The notes beneath the pieces are model-generated. The model saw only the letters and a list, made by a program, of their open reading frames with translations. It did not search any database and was not told the origin of the DNA. A stretch of DNA of 48,868 nt from the NCBI GenBank assembly GCA_002803225.1, contig NXFV01000857.1, positions 1 through 48,868 of the forward strand. The letters run 5' to 3'. Source of the DNA: Gamarada debralockiae (Eukaryota > Ascomycota > Leotiomycetes > Helotiales > Hyphodiscaceae). The number at the start of each line of letters is the position of its first letter. Position 1 is the first letter of the stretch. The position numbers and the translations under genes are program-made. This document shows positions 10,653 through 27,769 of this stretch, in pieces.

Positions 10653-11563
10653 ATGGCTTCAGCGACCGGGGTCCCAGATGTGCCAGCTCCACGAGAAGAC
10701 GTGGAAGGGGTTGGAGAAGACGAACCCCTCCTTGGACGAGCTGGCGACGCTTCGCAAAAAGAAGGACGACCTCTTTACTACAATGTCTTCATAGGTAAGC
10801 TCTCTATCAAAACCCATTTCAAAGTTGTCTCTAACGACTCCCTAAACAGGCACAGCAGTCATCGCTCAAGCCGGTATTGTCTTGCTTACGGCGTCCGTGT
10901 GGGCCAGCATTTTCCTCCACGACCTAATACTCTTCTCGGCACACCCACTCTTGAACTCTGCCGGCCTCCTCGTCCTCACGCAATCCATCCTCATTCTCCA
11001 ACCGACGCATACCGCAACCCAAAAACGAAAGGGCACCATCACGCACTTCACACTCAACAACCTCGCTCTCGATCTGCTCATCGCTGGACTCGTCGTTATC
11101 GAATATACTAAGATTCGTGGAGCGATCCACCATTTCGAGTCCCCACATGCGATCATGGGGTTGATCACATACATTTTCCTCGCGATCCAGGCCCTATTTG
11201 GCTTTACGGCGTACTTTGTGCCGAAATTGTACGGTGGTGAGGATAAAGCGAAGTCCTTGTATCAATGGCACCGACTGAGCGGATATGTTCTTTTGGTGTT
11301 GATGTTGGCAACTGTGACCGCGGCTACGCAGACCGATTTCAACAAGAACGACCTGCACATCAGACTATGGGCTATTCTCAGTACGTATTCTCGGCGCCAT
11401 CATTCCTTGGCCTGCTAATCTCCAATCTCTCTCCTCTATTGAACGATTGCTAACTCCGAAATCTTCAGTCTCGGCCATCTTAGTACTGATTGGAGTCCTG
11501 CCACGGATTAAGAAGCAAAAGCTAGGCCTTGGACCAAAGCCAAGTGGTGCGTTTGGCCAGTAA
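10653..11563 (+). CDS. Cytochrome b561-type transmembrane protein
   Basis: Three exons (10653-10794, 10850-11380, 11469-11563) give 255 residues. I chose the ATG at 10653 because the upstream in-frame extension has no ATG. After an acidic cytosolic N-terminus of about 45 residues there are about six membrane helices. The His residues expected for two b-type hemes are visible in HDLILFSAHPLLNSAG, ITHFTLNNL, HFESPHAIMG and YQWHRLSGY. The layout matches the cytochrome b561/ferric reductase transmembrane family, which moves electrons across a membrane from ascorbate or a similar donor. No DOMON or flavodoxin domain is attached, so this is the membrane module alone. Donor, acceptor and compartment are unknown. 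Intron 1 (55 nt) has a CTAAC branch point. Confidence 0.88.
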
Positions 11564-12691
11564 ATTATTCCTCAATAATTGTGGAACGAGGACACTGGAC
11601 GGTCATCGGATGTCGCTGACAATTGACCGTCCTTCGACGTGAGACGTTTTCCTACATCTTGATTACCTAAATTGTTACTTGCATTGGCATGGAGTTTTCA
11701 GCGTGGTCTCCAGTAATGATGGAATGAAAAACGATGGATGTCGGGCATATTTGGCGCACACGTATGGTGGTTCTTTCAAATGGAGTTTCACCCTCTTTTC
11801 GAGCAGAGGTTCAAGTGCGGAATTCTTTATCGTCCAGCTTGGTGCTCAAACTTGGAAACTGTAATACACCAGAGATATAGCAAGTGATTTTGAATATGTA
11901 TCTTTTAATTTCAACTGATAGGTCTCTCCGGCCCAGTCTGCTACGTGGCTACTCGCTCATGACGTACGTCCAATCATGAGGCGTGATGAATCAATGCGTC
12001 GATACCAGTAGTCCATCTCGCGCTACAGTAATAATCGATGGCGGTAACCAACGATTACTCATCCTTCTCCTTAACTACTACTGTGACTACTGTCCCCGGT
12101 TCGTGCAGTCTTTCCCATAATGACACAAGCCATGATACTCACCAACCCGCCAGTGCCGCAGTTCGCTTCCGTCCTTGCAGAACCCCCTAGTCTACAGTAG
12201 TTACAACTGATCGACCCCAGGGGCTCAAGCGAGACCTGGGGATGCGGGGATCAACGCAAGCTGCCCCGTCATCGATGGCTTCAATCTTTCCCTTCCTGTT
12301 GCCAAGACTAGCGTCATAAATTAAACTCGTTTGTACCTTGGCAGCAGTTGTCAGGTACAAGCCGTTTGATGATAAGCGGAATTACTTCTCTCGAGTTCTC
12401 GAAGCTCCCCTATTCGAGATATTAAGAGCGATCTATGATTGGCTCTGCTTGCCTACTAATCTCTCCTCCCCTCCGCACCGGATCTGGATTGCGTCGTAGG
12501 ACATGCATGTTCCTCGGTAATCAAACCCCTTGGAAGGGATCATTGAAAGACAGCAGCTCCCTAAGATTGCAACCCTCTCTTCCTTCTTGCTCCAGCTTCT
12601 GTCGGTCGATAGTTGAGTTCCTACTATACACAACACAGCTTAGAGAATCCTTACCAAACACCTCTCAGACACTACTTCTCATTGGGTCACC
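11564..12691. other. Intergenic: b561 3' flank and promoter side of the GPR1-family gene
   Basis: This is 1.1 kb with no recognisable coding frame. The part nearest 12691 is pyrimidine-rich and CA/CT-rich, as fungal leaders often are. Nothing else is supported. Confidence 0.45.
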
Positions 12692-13649
12692 ATGAGTAGC
12701 AGCAATTCAGAAATGGAAGGCTTGAAGCGAACCAAGACCAGCTCCCTCAGTATCTCTGCTGAGCTGTTTAAGAAGCTGTATCTATCTCCTCAAAATGCTA
12801 TCCAAGGGGATCTCCGGAAATCCTTTGCGAATCCGACACCAGTGTAGGTAATAATTATCTATCCTACAAGCGGGATATGGATATTGATACCATTTTAGAG
12901 CAGCTATCGGCTTCGTCGTGGCCCTCTCCCCATTATCGGGTGAGCTTATGGGATGGAGAGAGGCAACGGGACAGAATGCGACAATGTAAGTCCGTTCAAC
13001 CCTTCCACACTTTCGTAAAGAGAAAAGAAGAACAGACTTTCTTCAGTGGATTAAACTACTATTTCGGCGGCATGCTTCTTATCCTATCCGGTTTCCTCGA
13101 ATTCTTCCTAGGCAACACCTTCCCCAGTGTCGTCTTCTTCGGTACGTTCCTCCCCATCCCTCCCCCCACCTCATACCCTACTAACCCGTCTCAACTAGGG
13201 TACGGCGCGCACTTCCTCACATTCGCCGCAACCGGCCAGTCCTTCCACGCCGCCATATCATCCTCACCACCGACGGCTCTCAAACGCAAACACCCGCCTT
13301 CCTCGGCATCTACCTCCTCTTCACGTCCCTCCTCTCGCTCATCTACCTAATCTGCTGCCTGCGCATGAACCTCATCTTTGTTCTCGTCTTCATTTCCGCT
13401 ACGCTAGGCTTCGCTCTCGGCGCTGGGGATCCTGGTCTTTGGCTGAAAGAAAATGGTTATTGGGAAATGGCTGTCGCAAGGGACGGAGTTGCGTTTTTTG
13501 CAGCGGCCATATTTGGATGGTATCTACTGGCTGGGAACATGTTTGCGGAATTGGATTTGCCGATTGAATTGCCTGTGTTTGATTTGAGTGGGGTTATTGA
13601 GGGGCGAGTCAGAGGAAGGCGGAGAAACAGGCTTGAATGCATTTGTTGA
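12692..13649 (+). pseudogene. GPR1/FUN34/YaaH (acetate transporter) family gene with a frameshift
   Basis: Four exons can be traced: 12692-12843, 12899-12985, 13047-13141 and 13199-13649. The joined protein shows the family signature: NPTPV near the first helix, GFVVALSPLSGELMGWRE, NYYFGGMLLILSGFLEFFLG, GNTFPSVVFFGYGAHFLTFA, then FLGIYLLFTSLLSLIYLICC and the last two helices. The family forms six-helix channels or transporters for acetate, ammonium or related small anions. Within exon 4 the frame must change between 13252 and 13257. The first half of the exon is in frame with exon 3, while the second half (to the stop at 13647-13649) needs one extra base. No intron with usable splice sites fits there. 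The exons sum to 785 nt, one short of 262 codons. It is either a young pseudogene or a sequencing indel. It converges on the oxidase gene, 225 bp away. Confidence 0.8.
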
Positions 13650-13874
13650 TGGGGGAGTTGTTTGATGTGGTGTTGATGAGTAGACGTGTGAGGTGCTGGA
13701 GGTGGAGGATGTAATGAGTGGTTTTTGCGGAATTGCACGCTTTGTGATTATCAACAATCTTACAAGATATTTCAGATACTCCAAGGGCAAATACCAAATA
13801 TTCATATTTCAGATAGGAAACAGACTACATACTCCCTCAAATTCCTCAATCATCTGCTCCAATCAACCTCACTC

Positions 13875-15977
<2,103 letters not shown>

Positions 15978-17094
15978 GCTGTGTTAGATGAGGGATTCAG
16001 AAATAAGAGTAATAGTCAATAGACGTTGGTGGTACAGACAGCTATGGGATATTGAGGGATATATAGCGAGTGAACAAAGAGAGGGTAAGCTTGGGGATCT
16101 ACGGAGTTGAAGCCACCCCCGCTGATACTTATTCGACCTAGCTAGCTTTAAATTTCTTTCATTCCTTAGTAGAAGCTTGTGCCCACTCGAGCACCCTCAA
16201 GACATTCAACGGCTTTAAAGTTTGGTATAATAATATCGAAGCCGCGAATAAAGATTGCTGGAATGAAACTTCTCGGGACTATCCCACCCCCGCGCCGCCC
16301 GAAAAGCCTTTGTAGGTAAATCCCGAGAATATGTCGACGAGGTTGCTTCTTGTCTACCTCTCCAAGGTGGCCATACAGAGGAAGTCGGGAGTTATTGTCG
16401 GCAATCTTTAGTCTCAAAATGTAGATACGGAGTGAACCCACACACTCCGTTGAACCCACCATCGAATGTACCCGCATTTAGGGTCTGCCTGACGGATACC
16501 GCACTAATAGGACGAACACTACTCACACTCTAGACACAAGCACTGCAACGTACGACAATAGTTAGGAAGCAGAATGCCGCGGATCTGGTGTTGGCAAGTT
16601 CTGGACATGAAGACATCTCACATCAGCTTGATCTTGAATCTCTCGTACTAGTTGGAATTTGGCATCACGTAGGCAATAGGCACTCCACTAACTGATTATA
16701 CTCGTAAACTTTGTTCATTCATCCCCTGCGAACGATTGTCCACGTCGAATTCATGATACTCTAAACCCCATGCCCTCGTAACAACATCCGGTATTAACCC
16801 TCTCAATCCAACGACAACCATGCAACCTCGCCTCTCTTGGCCAATACTTCATAAGTACTCAAAACAATCCTCTCAGCGAACTCATGACAAACATTTCCAA
16901 CCACGAACGCCACGCTAACGATAATGGGAGATCTTGTGTATATGAACAATTCTTCCCATGCTCTTAGAGACGTCTTTCGCAAACCATGCATAAAGGAAAA
17001 AAGCAAACCATATTCACGCCACTTTCCTTTGTGAACTCCATAATATTCCTCCGTTCGTCGAACGTTGCTCGTCTCTCCTATTTGAAAGTGCTAT
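15978..17094. other. Intergenic between the oxidase promoter and the kinase 3' end
   Basis: The part next to 15978 is the oxidase promoter and leader. The remainder (about 16.1-17.1 kb) has no recognisable coding frame and should include the 3' untranslated region of the histidine kinase gene. Confidence 0.45.
16060..16065 (-). promoter_or_regulatory. TATA-like box of the vanillyl-alcohol oxidase gene
   Basis: TATATA (palindromic) lies about 83 nt upstream of the oxidase start codon at 15977 on the minus strand. Position and sequence are the only evidence. Confidence 0.4.
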
Positions 17095-20000
17095 TCATTC
17101 CTTTCCCCAGAACGAACCGCGGCTAGTCGGCGTCCTGTCATCCTCGATATCCTTCCCATTGCTATTCATAGTCACAGTCGATATGCTCACACGATCCTGG
17201 GCGCTTCGAGATCGAACCACGCTATTCGATCGATGGTCCTGATGCTCAAGCGGTAGATTCTCAGACTCATCCCTCTCTCTCCTTCTATCCCGGTCTCCTA
17301 CCTCTGCATCAGAGCCGCTGGCAGATCGTACGGGTAAGCTTCTTGGCGATAATTCTTCTTCGTTAACCCGCACCTGCTTAACAGCGCCAGTATTGACGCA
17401 ATCAAGCTCGGTGGACTTTTGAGGACCGTTCCTACGAGAACCCTGGGTCTGCTCTATTTCCTTGGGGGTCTCTGATGTGCCGTTACGGCAGGATGTTCGA
17501 ACGGGGACTGGATGCTTGGAAGATCTTGAAGCGGATTTGGACTTGTCGGCTGTCGATGGATCTGGAGATCTCGGTGTATCTGTTCCAGAATTATTTGGTG
17601 AGGAAGGGGTCATTGATCCATTCATGCCTTTCATAACTTCTTCGGCGACGTGTCGGGCTTCGGCTTGGAGGTTAGGCACTTTCAGTGGAGGCTGGAAAAA
17701 GTAAGCATGAAATCTTAGAGGAGGAACTGGAAACGAACCTGGTGAAGATATTGCTCAAGCTTCTTCTTCAACACCCCTGTCCGAACAGGCTTCGCCAAAT
17801 AATCGTTCATGCCAGACGCCAAACACTTTTCTCTGTCGCCTTGAATCGCAGATGCAGTCATCGCGATAACCAAAATACCCCGCACAGCCTCTATCGGATC
17901 CTTCCGCAAAAGCTTCGTTGCTTCATAGCCATCAAGCACAGGCATTTGCACGTCCATCAGAACGATATGATAAGGCTTTCCTTCTTGTGCTTTCCTTCGC
18001 ATGCCTTCGACGGCAGCCAATCCGTTGTCATAAGCGTCGACGTACTTGAAGCCTAATTTCTCCATGAATTGTATTGCGATCTTCTGATTGATTGGATTAT
18101 CCTCCGCAATGCAGATACGCAGTGACTCCCGTGGCACATGAGAGAGATCGGGGTAGACAGTCTTCATCTCAGTGCTTGGAGATTCGACACGTTTCGTCAT
18201 CGCATCACGCTGATCCGACCTATTCTGGCTATCCCCGGCAGATACTTCCGGATTTGCCTTCGGGAAAGTGACTGTGAACCAAGCAGTTGTACCTACGTTC
18301 TCCTTTGACTCGAGTTGTATGGTACCTCCCATCATGGACTCGATGAGGGATTTGCAGATACTCAGACCGAGTCCACTACCTCCATATTTGCGCGCAGTGC
18401 TGGCGTCAGCTTGACTGAAAGGCTTGAACAGCTTGATGAGTTGCTGCGGCGGAATTCCAATGCCAGTATCCTTGACCCAGAAGGTTAACTTGACGGCATC
18501 CTTGGTCTCCCAATCTGTCTTTGCACCAATAGTGATCGACCCATTTTCGGTGAACTTGAGACTGTTGCCAATGAGATTTCCTAACACCTGATGTAATCGC
18601 ACAGGGTCTCCATAGATCAGAGTTTGAGGGAGATGGATATCTTGCACGATCTCGACGTTCTTGGAGCGTCTCTTGTCGCGGTTGCTATAAGAGACTGATC
18701 GGACCACTTCACGGATCATTTCATCGGCATTGAATGCAACGATGAATAGTTTCATCTTGTCGGCTTCCATCTTGGAGAAGTCTAAAATGTCGTTGATGAC
18801 TGTTAAGAGCAGGTCGGCAGAGACGCGGATCGAGTCAGCCATCTCAGCTTGGTCCTTTCGAAGATCGCTATCCCTGAGCAGCTCCGAGTTGCCAATGACA
18901 CCATTGAGGGGAGTACGGAGTTCGTGAGACACATTAGCCAGGAAGATTGACTTTGCCTTGGCAGCTTCTTCGGCCAGCTTGACGTTACGAAGAGCTTCAG
19001 CCTTTGCGATGTTGGCTCGCTTCTCAGCATCGAGTGCCTTCGAAAGGGCTCTCTTCTGCACATCAACCATCGAGTTGTTGAAAGCAGATACCTTCTCAAC
19101 CTCCTTCAATGTCAAAGCATTAGAGTAACTGATTCCGATCTGGTTGACAAGCAACTGCAGCACAGTAAGGTTGCGATCCGTGAAGGCATTTGGTTGGCCC
19201 TCGAGGTAAAGAACACCTAAAAGCGGCTTGGTACCGTGGCAGATTGGGATGGCAATCACCGATTTTCCAAGTGGATTTCGAGCCGACCAGGCTTCACTAA
19301 CGTTGCTGAATCGTTCATCGTGCATCAAATCCGGCAAGAACACGGGATCTCGGAATCGTGTGCAATAGAGGATCACATTTTCAGCTACCAGGTCTGTTTC
19401 ATTAAGGGCAAGTCCTGGAATATGGAACTCGGCACCCTTTTCTGGATCGCCGCTTGCAGCAATACTCCATCCAACTGGGTCGTCTTCTTCAACAATGATG
19501 GCTGCCGACGTGGCCAGACCACCGCAATTTTGCAAAATGATCTCGCACATAGTTTTGAGGAGTTGATCCACTTGCAAAACACTGGAAATGACCTGTGAGC
19601 TTTCGAGAATCGACGTCAAGTCTAGCATGTCAAGCGCAGGTAGTCCTGAGCCTGCATCGGGTCTCGCAGCTTTTCCTTGCCAAGCACCAATCCTATCATC
19701 TTTGGTCTCCTTGATCGAGGCGCGGGTTTGCTGACGGGGATCATCGTCGTCACCCTCGAGCGTCGTATACCGCACCGGCGCGGAGTCTCCAGAAAAGTCA
19801 GTTTGGACACCAGCATCTGCTGTTCTCATGTTTCTTGTCGGTCCCTGCAGTAAAAGACTATGTTCATCTTCGATGTGCTTGGCAACACCCACGGCACCGA
19901 ACTGTCGATAAAGCATGATAGCCTCTCGTAAGGTTGCCTTTGCGGGCCGCCGGGCTCCAACTCGCAAGAAGAATCCTGCTAACAAGTAATTGCCCAGTGC

Positions 20001-23000
20001 CTCTTCAAAGACAAAGTTGTGGGCTGCAGCATGATCTAGGAGCTCCTCATAGTTATTCAATGCTGCGCCATGATCGCCTTCCATTTCCGAAATTTGCGCA
20101 GCAAGTAATTTGCTCCAGGCTAAGTAGTTGACATCCGTGACAACTTGCCAATCCTCGATCTTTCTCTTGAAGTATTTGATCATCTTGCAGACACCTTCCA
20201 GCTCATCATGCAGATCTGATTCGGATTGTCGATCCAGTGCTGAGTGAGACTCTTGGCTTGCTGTTCTGCGGGGATCTTGTAACTTGCTCCACATCATTCC
20301 AGCAAGAGATAGGCCGTGGATGAACATCAGAAACCGGGTATTTCGTGCGGACCATACTGTATCAACTCTTTTTAGACACTCGTTCCCCAACTCCACAGCG
20401 CTCGCATAGTGGCCGAAGAGGAACAGAGGTGCGACCTCGATGCCTTCATAAAAGAAAAGTGCTCGATCGCTATTCTTCAGGGAACCCCGAAGCCAGGCTT
20501 TGTAATAGGCCGAGTTAAAGGATTCGTCACTCATGACCTCGATAGGACTATCATGGTACGTCTTCCCTTGGAGGGCACGGCATACTTGACGGATAGCAAT
20601 CACCATTGTGCCTCCGCGAGTATCATGCTGCCAGTTTGGTATCTCTTCGCATCCATACATGCAAAAAGCCTCGAGATCGGCAAGATGATCTGATCCGAAG
20701 AACTTGAGGTTACCGACTAGACCAAAATTCAGGATTGTCGATATCCGGTCTCCTGCCTGTATAGCGTACTCCAGAGCACCTTCTAATTGGCTCATCGACT
20801 TTTGGAGAGAAAAGTGAACGTGGCCAACAAAGAGAGAGTATATCGTTCCGCCACGTCCCATTGTGTAATTGTCGCGCCATCGATCCATTAAGGCCAGAGA
20901 TATGTTGCCCATGTCGCAAGCGAATTTGATCATGTTGAATCTGGTGATGGCGATCATTGCCAAGTACAAGAAGCCCATTCCAGCTTGTGGAAAACTACCG
21001 CAAGTCAGGGTCGTGTTAATCATGACTAGAGACATCTGATAGAATGTCAAAGTGTCGCTCCAGAATGCCGCACTGATGGTTTCGACCAGGACAGCGCCAA
21101 CCGCGGCCAAATTTGAATCCCTCGTCATGGATTTATTGATAAGGTCATCAGTATCGATTGACTTGACCTTAAGGGATATCCGCTCGAACTCAGCGTCGCA
21201 CTTTTGGAAGCTCGGGTTGACATCTACTTCGATATCCAGAGCAGCAAGGCACTGCTTCAAAGCATCGAAAGCCGCTGGAGAGTCACCCTCTTGAGCATAG
21301 ATTCTAGATTGCAAAACCCAGGCAGGAGCTTTGTCAACAGGAGTTTTGGCATTTTCGCAGACGTTTTGGAGCAGCTGCTTCGCTTGGTCATATTGGCCCA
21401 TGTACAGATAGCACTCTGCCGCTCGAATGTAAAGTTGAAGGGTCTCCTCATAGTAGACATCTGTTGCTTCGTCATTCCATGGGTCATCCTGTAGCAGTGC
21501 CGAACAATTTGCATAGAACTTTGCTGCAGTCGGTCTAGCACCACTCTCTGCGGCCGCCTGAGCACAGTCAAAAAGTAATTTGCGGAAGGATTGTCTATGT
21601 AAGACGTGCGTCTTGATGATTTCGATTGATTCGCAAATATGCGATGCGGTTGTCTCTCGGGATCGTTCGTTGGCTGAGTAGTATTTGAGGAGGGTTTGGG
21701 CAATTATGAAGTGCATTTTTGGTCCATTGCACTCCCTCAACGATGCTGCAGCTTGAATATAACGGTCATGCGCAAATCGAAATCTGTCATCGTCTTGTGT
21801 TGAGATAATGATATAGCTTTGAATCGCTGATTGAAGTCCCTCCACGGCGTCCTGCTGTGAGTGGGATAAAGAGTATGGAATGGCGGCATCCACACGACAT
21901 GAAGGGTCATCGTAGTCGAATTCGCCGCTCAGAAGCCGTTGTATCAGCTCGAAGGAAAAGGACGTTCCAATCAGTGATGCCCACGCAAGAATCGACCGCG
22001 ATGAAGCGGGGAGTTCGTTTAATCGAGCCGTAACAAATTCGCTGTTGAGAGTATCGTGGTAACTTTCAGTCTGGAATTGCTTGAATATTCGATCAAGATC
22101 GTACTGCCAGGCATTATCTTGGTATGAATACCAGACACATTGCTTTCGGTGGCAGGTATCAAGCATCTCTCTCATGTAAAATGGGTTGCCAGCAGTTTTC
22201 GACTGTATGACAGCTGCCAGAGGTAGAATCTCATGCTTGGGGCGGCAGAGAGTAGCTGCCACGTATTCCATTATATCATCCTCAGTCAGAGGTTTTAATT
22301 CTACGCGGGTAATACCGAGGCCTCCAGTTTTGATGTATTCTAAAAATCGTTAGTAAAGCATGATACTGTGTGGATGTGGGCGTGCAAACTGATACCCTCT
22401 GTCCCAGCAGGGTCTATGATACCTGTAGAAGATAGTCAGCATTTATTAATAGAATCCAAAATTGTTCAAACGGATTGAATTATGGGGTTTAAGCTGGTTC
22501 TCGTAGTAGCTGAGAAAAGGTTAACTAACCCTTGATCTTTTCCGGAAGTATCTCCTCAGGCCTGAACGTCACGATTATCACCATCTTCATCCTGGAGCCT
22601 ACGATCTGGGTAATGAGATCTAGGGACTCGTCATCCGCGAATTGCAGGTCGTCCAAGCAAAAGCATATAAATTTATGCTGGGTAAACACGCGCAATACAT
22701 CGAGGAATGTATTCATCAATCGCATCGACTTAGTTGACGTTCCCGCTCGAAGGAAATCCTGGGAACTCTGAGCGCCGACAGCCATGCTGTACAAACTGCC
22801 ATGTGAGCTCGATGGCGACGAATCCCGTCGTTCGAATTCAGCTCGTAAGCTTTTGTTGTAATTCTGGCTTAATTGGCTTGAGTGGCCAGATCTCTGAGGC
22901 CCAGTCATGGTACCCAGTAAGAATTCAGGAAGTGCGAGGACTTTGTGAAGCATTGGCCAGGCGGGTCGTACGTATTGCTTGAGCATTTGATGGAAGGGCG

Positions 23001-24971
23001 TATCGGTATTGCTTTCGGAAAAGACTTGCTTGAATAGACTTGAGAGTAGTTTGAGGAGTGGTCCAAAAGGGGTCTTCCTCGTTTGATCGAATTTGGCGCT
23101 GGCGAAGTATCCTCTGCGGCGGGCCTCGACTTGAACAGATTGGACCAGACAACTCTTCCCCAAGCCAGCAGCACCAGCAATGCTCACAACCTCACACCGT
23201 CCTTTCCTACGGAATTTCTGCGAGTTCCGCTTATTGGTTAAGCTCCCGACACCATCCGAGATTGATCTTGCTTCACCTCCATTAACACTATCCACAACAC
23301 TCCTCGAGTCCACACCAAGCGAGTGATTTTTCTCCCAAGGTCTAAGATTCGTAGAATTCGATCGAATAGAAGCCTGGCTCTCGGCCGAATTATGCTGAGA
23401 ATTGCCTCCAGATCGCGGTGCTTGACTCGAGTTAGTTTGAAAGGTACTCATTTCATTAGATGCCCCTGCATTCGATATACTTAGAGAATTGGAGAGTCCT
23501 TCGAACGAACTGGTGTTTTCTTCGCTGGATCCTCCAATTGAGAGTGAGGCATCGAAACTGAGTTCTTGACGTCCTTCCGACACGCTGGAGCTGGAGGATA
23601 TGCTGTACACATCTTGTCGTTGGCCGATTATATGGCGTCGCGATACTTTCTCGATGATCTTGACTACTTCGTCGTGTTCTTGAGCTCTGCCTATCATTAC
23701 TGTAGGTAGAACGAAGAATGAGGACACATCTTTTGTTGCAATCTGCCAGTTCTTCAGAGCGACTGAGTTCCCGGCGCCTAACAGCTTTCGAATTTCCGTA
23801 AGGTCGTATCGCAGACCACTGACTGAGTGGTAACGTTCACCAATTGTCTTTGCTGTCATCTTTTGGATAATCCTCCCAATGACGTCCGGAACATCCATTC
23901 TGATATTGGACACTGAAGGCAGTCGTCTTCCTAGAACACCTTGAATGATATCCATTGGTGTCTCTCCATCAAAGGCTGGCTGTTGCGTAAGCATAGTCCA
24001 GAAGAGAATCCCAAGCGAGTAGATATCCGTACGGCTATCCGGTTCAGCGGGCATGCGTCCAGTTTGCTCAGGCGACATGTACGAAAGTTTTGTCTTGGCT
24101 CCAAGTTCCTTGGACAAGGTGGACCATCCAGAGCTCGTAAGTCCATGCTCAAACGTCCTTAGACCAGAACCGAAGTTGATCAACTTGACCTGACCCGTCT
24201 CCAGGTTCATATGAAAAGCATCCCCTCTAATCTCACCATGCACAATCCGCTGACCATGATGCAGAATCTCAAGACATTCCGTCGCACCAACAGCAAAGTC
24301 AAGGAATGTCCTAAGCGGCACCACCTCATCCGGCTTAAACTCATGTCGAAAAATTTCAAGCCTGTCTTCAACCTTGCGCGCTCTATACCACGCCGGTCCA
24401 TTATCGATCACTCGGAGAAGGTAATTCGGTCCAGGATGCTCAAATATACAGACGACAATAGGGTCTTTATCTCCTTGCATGCTCGTCAACCGCACAATAT
24501 CCACTGGCCGCGCAATATGGTCCCCATCCGGATCAACCGATCTCGTCAAGTTCTTGCAGATATGATACGAGCGTTCTTCCCGAAGCGCATGAGTTGAGAC
24601 CCGCGCGACGACTTCGACGTTTGTGCGCTCGGGGGTTCCGTCTTGTAAGACGCTTGATTCGCTGCCGTTCTCGCTCTCTGCTCTTCGGAATAGGGCTTCG
24701 GAGGAGGAGTGGCGTTCGGAGGGTGGTCGTGAGGGTGCGGTAGTTCCATTGCCGGTGGTGTTCTTGGTTCCGAAGACCAGCCTGTTGAATCGTCAGCTTT
24801 GGGACTCGACAGCAAGTGCTTCTTCCTTTCTTACCAGTTGTCATAGCTTGAGTGAACAGGCGCTTTGCTCTCATTCCATGTGTACCCGGCGATCTGGCGC
24901 AGCCTCTCGAACAGTCTTGGGGGTGGATCTAAGTGCTCTCCAACTTCCCCAGGCACAACCGAATCCATCAT
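17095..24971 (-). CDS. Group X hybrid histidine kinase (pseudokinase-AAA-GAF-HK-REC)
   Basis: Five exons (24971-24835, 24781-22530, 22422-22396, 22339-17739, 17691-17095) total 7614 nt and encode 2537 residues. The start is the first of two tandem ATGs. Domain order: a Ser/Thr-kinase-like domain (about 60-370); a Ser/Asn-rich linker; an AAA-type ATPase with Walker A GAAGLGKS near 581; a long helical region; a GAF domain (about 1710-1880); HisKA with the H-box SHELRTPLNG (phospho-acceptor His about 1944); HATPase_c with VKDTGIGIPP and GSGLGLSI; a receiver domain (LMDVQMPVLDGYEA, acceptor Asp about 2268); and a Ser-rich tail of about 200 residues. In the kinase-like domain HRD reads HGE (about 227-229) and DFG reads NFG (Asn about 248), so it is a pseudokinase. 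This matches the Mak2/Mak3/Chk1 class, which signals oxidative and other stress through Ypd1-type phosphotransfer. The specific input is unknown. Confidence 0.95.
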
Positions 24972-25739
24972 GAGGGCTGTGGCTCTTAAGTCATGTTCTT
25001 CATCTCACAGCTCTGTCGCGAATTCTCATATCAAAGGGATGGGTCTGGACCTTCTGGGTATGTTACTAATACGTCGGTATTGGTGGCAACAATCTCTGTC
25101 GCGAAATCAAGGAGTCCTTGATAGGTTAGTCGAAATCGGCCGATCTATTGATGACTACAGCGGCGGCTGGTGATTTGGTGGCTTACCCTACGTCACCCGC
25201 TAAGAAAATCGTATGAGGTTACCCCTGTCTTGCAGAGAGTGCCTTTCTGAGATTCTGTGAAAGGGATTTGTTGCATCAGGTGGTATCTAGGTGATTTGTA
25301 GAATTTGGGACGAACAGAATTTTGAAGTTGATTATCAGTTGAGAGAGAGATAGAGGTATCTCTTTTACACAAGGTCCGATGATGCAAAGCTGCATCACCG
25401 TTGAGTTCCGTGCCTCTTTTGGGCAAGGATAGTCCTGTGTAACCTAAAGTCGACAATCTTGCGCAAGGACATGTCAACTGGGAAATGCATACACTTCCTT
25501 GGATTTGAATGCCATCTATTCTCTATCTAGGCTTGAAAAGAAAAGTCCTCTTTGCCACAACATTTCCAGCTGCGAAAATCTATACAAGTGTATCCTAGCC
25601 AAAGCACCGCAATGGCAAATCTCCGAATGCTCGCGAAATTCAGCCCCCAAATCCTAACAAATGCGCTATAAACTCGCAACAAGTAACCTTGATCCAGACT
25701 TTTCATCTAAAAACGTAACATTCCGCCGATAAATCCCAT
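24972..25739. other. Intergenic: kinase promoter and mutase 3' flank
   Basis: The two flanking genes run in the same direction (minus). The portion near 24972 carries the kinase promoter and leader, and the portion near 25739 the mutase 3' untranslated region. No coding frame is recognisable. Confidence 0.45.

Positions 25740-27769
<2,030 letters not shown>

Noticed and set aside
18730..24597. Many plus-strand open frames of 65-128 codons opposite the histidine kinase gene
   Set aside because: They are shadows of a long, well-conserved coding frame and contain no family motifs.
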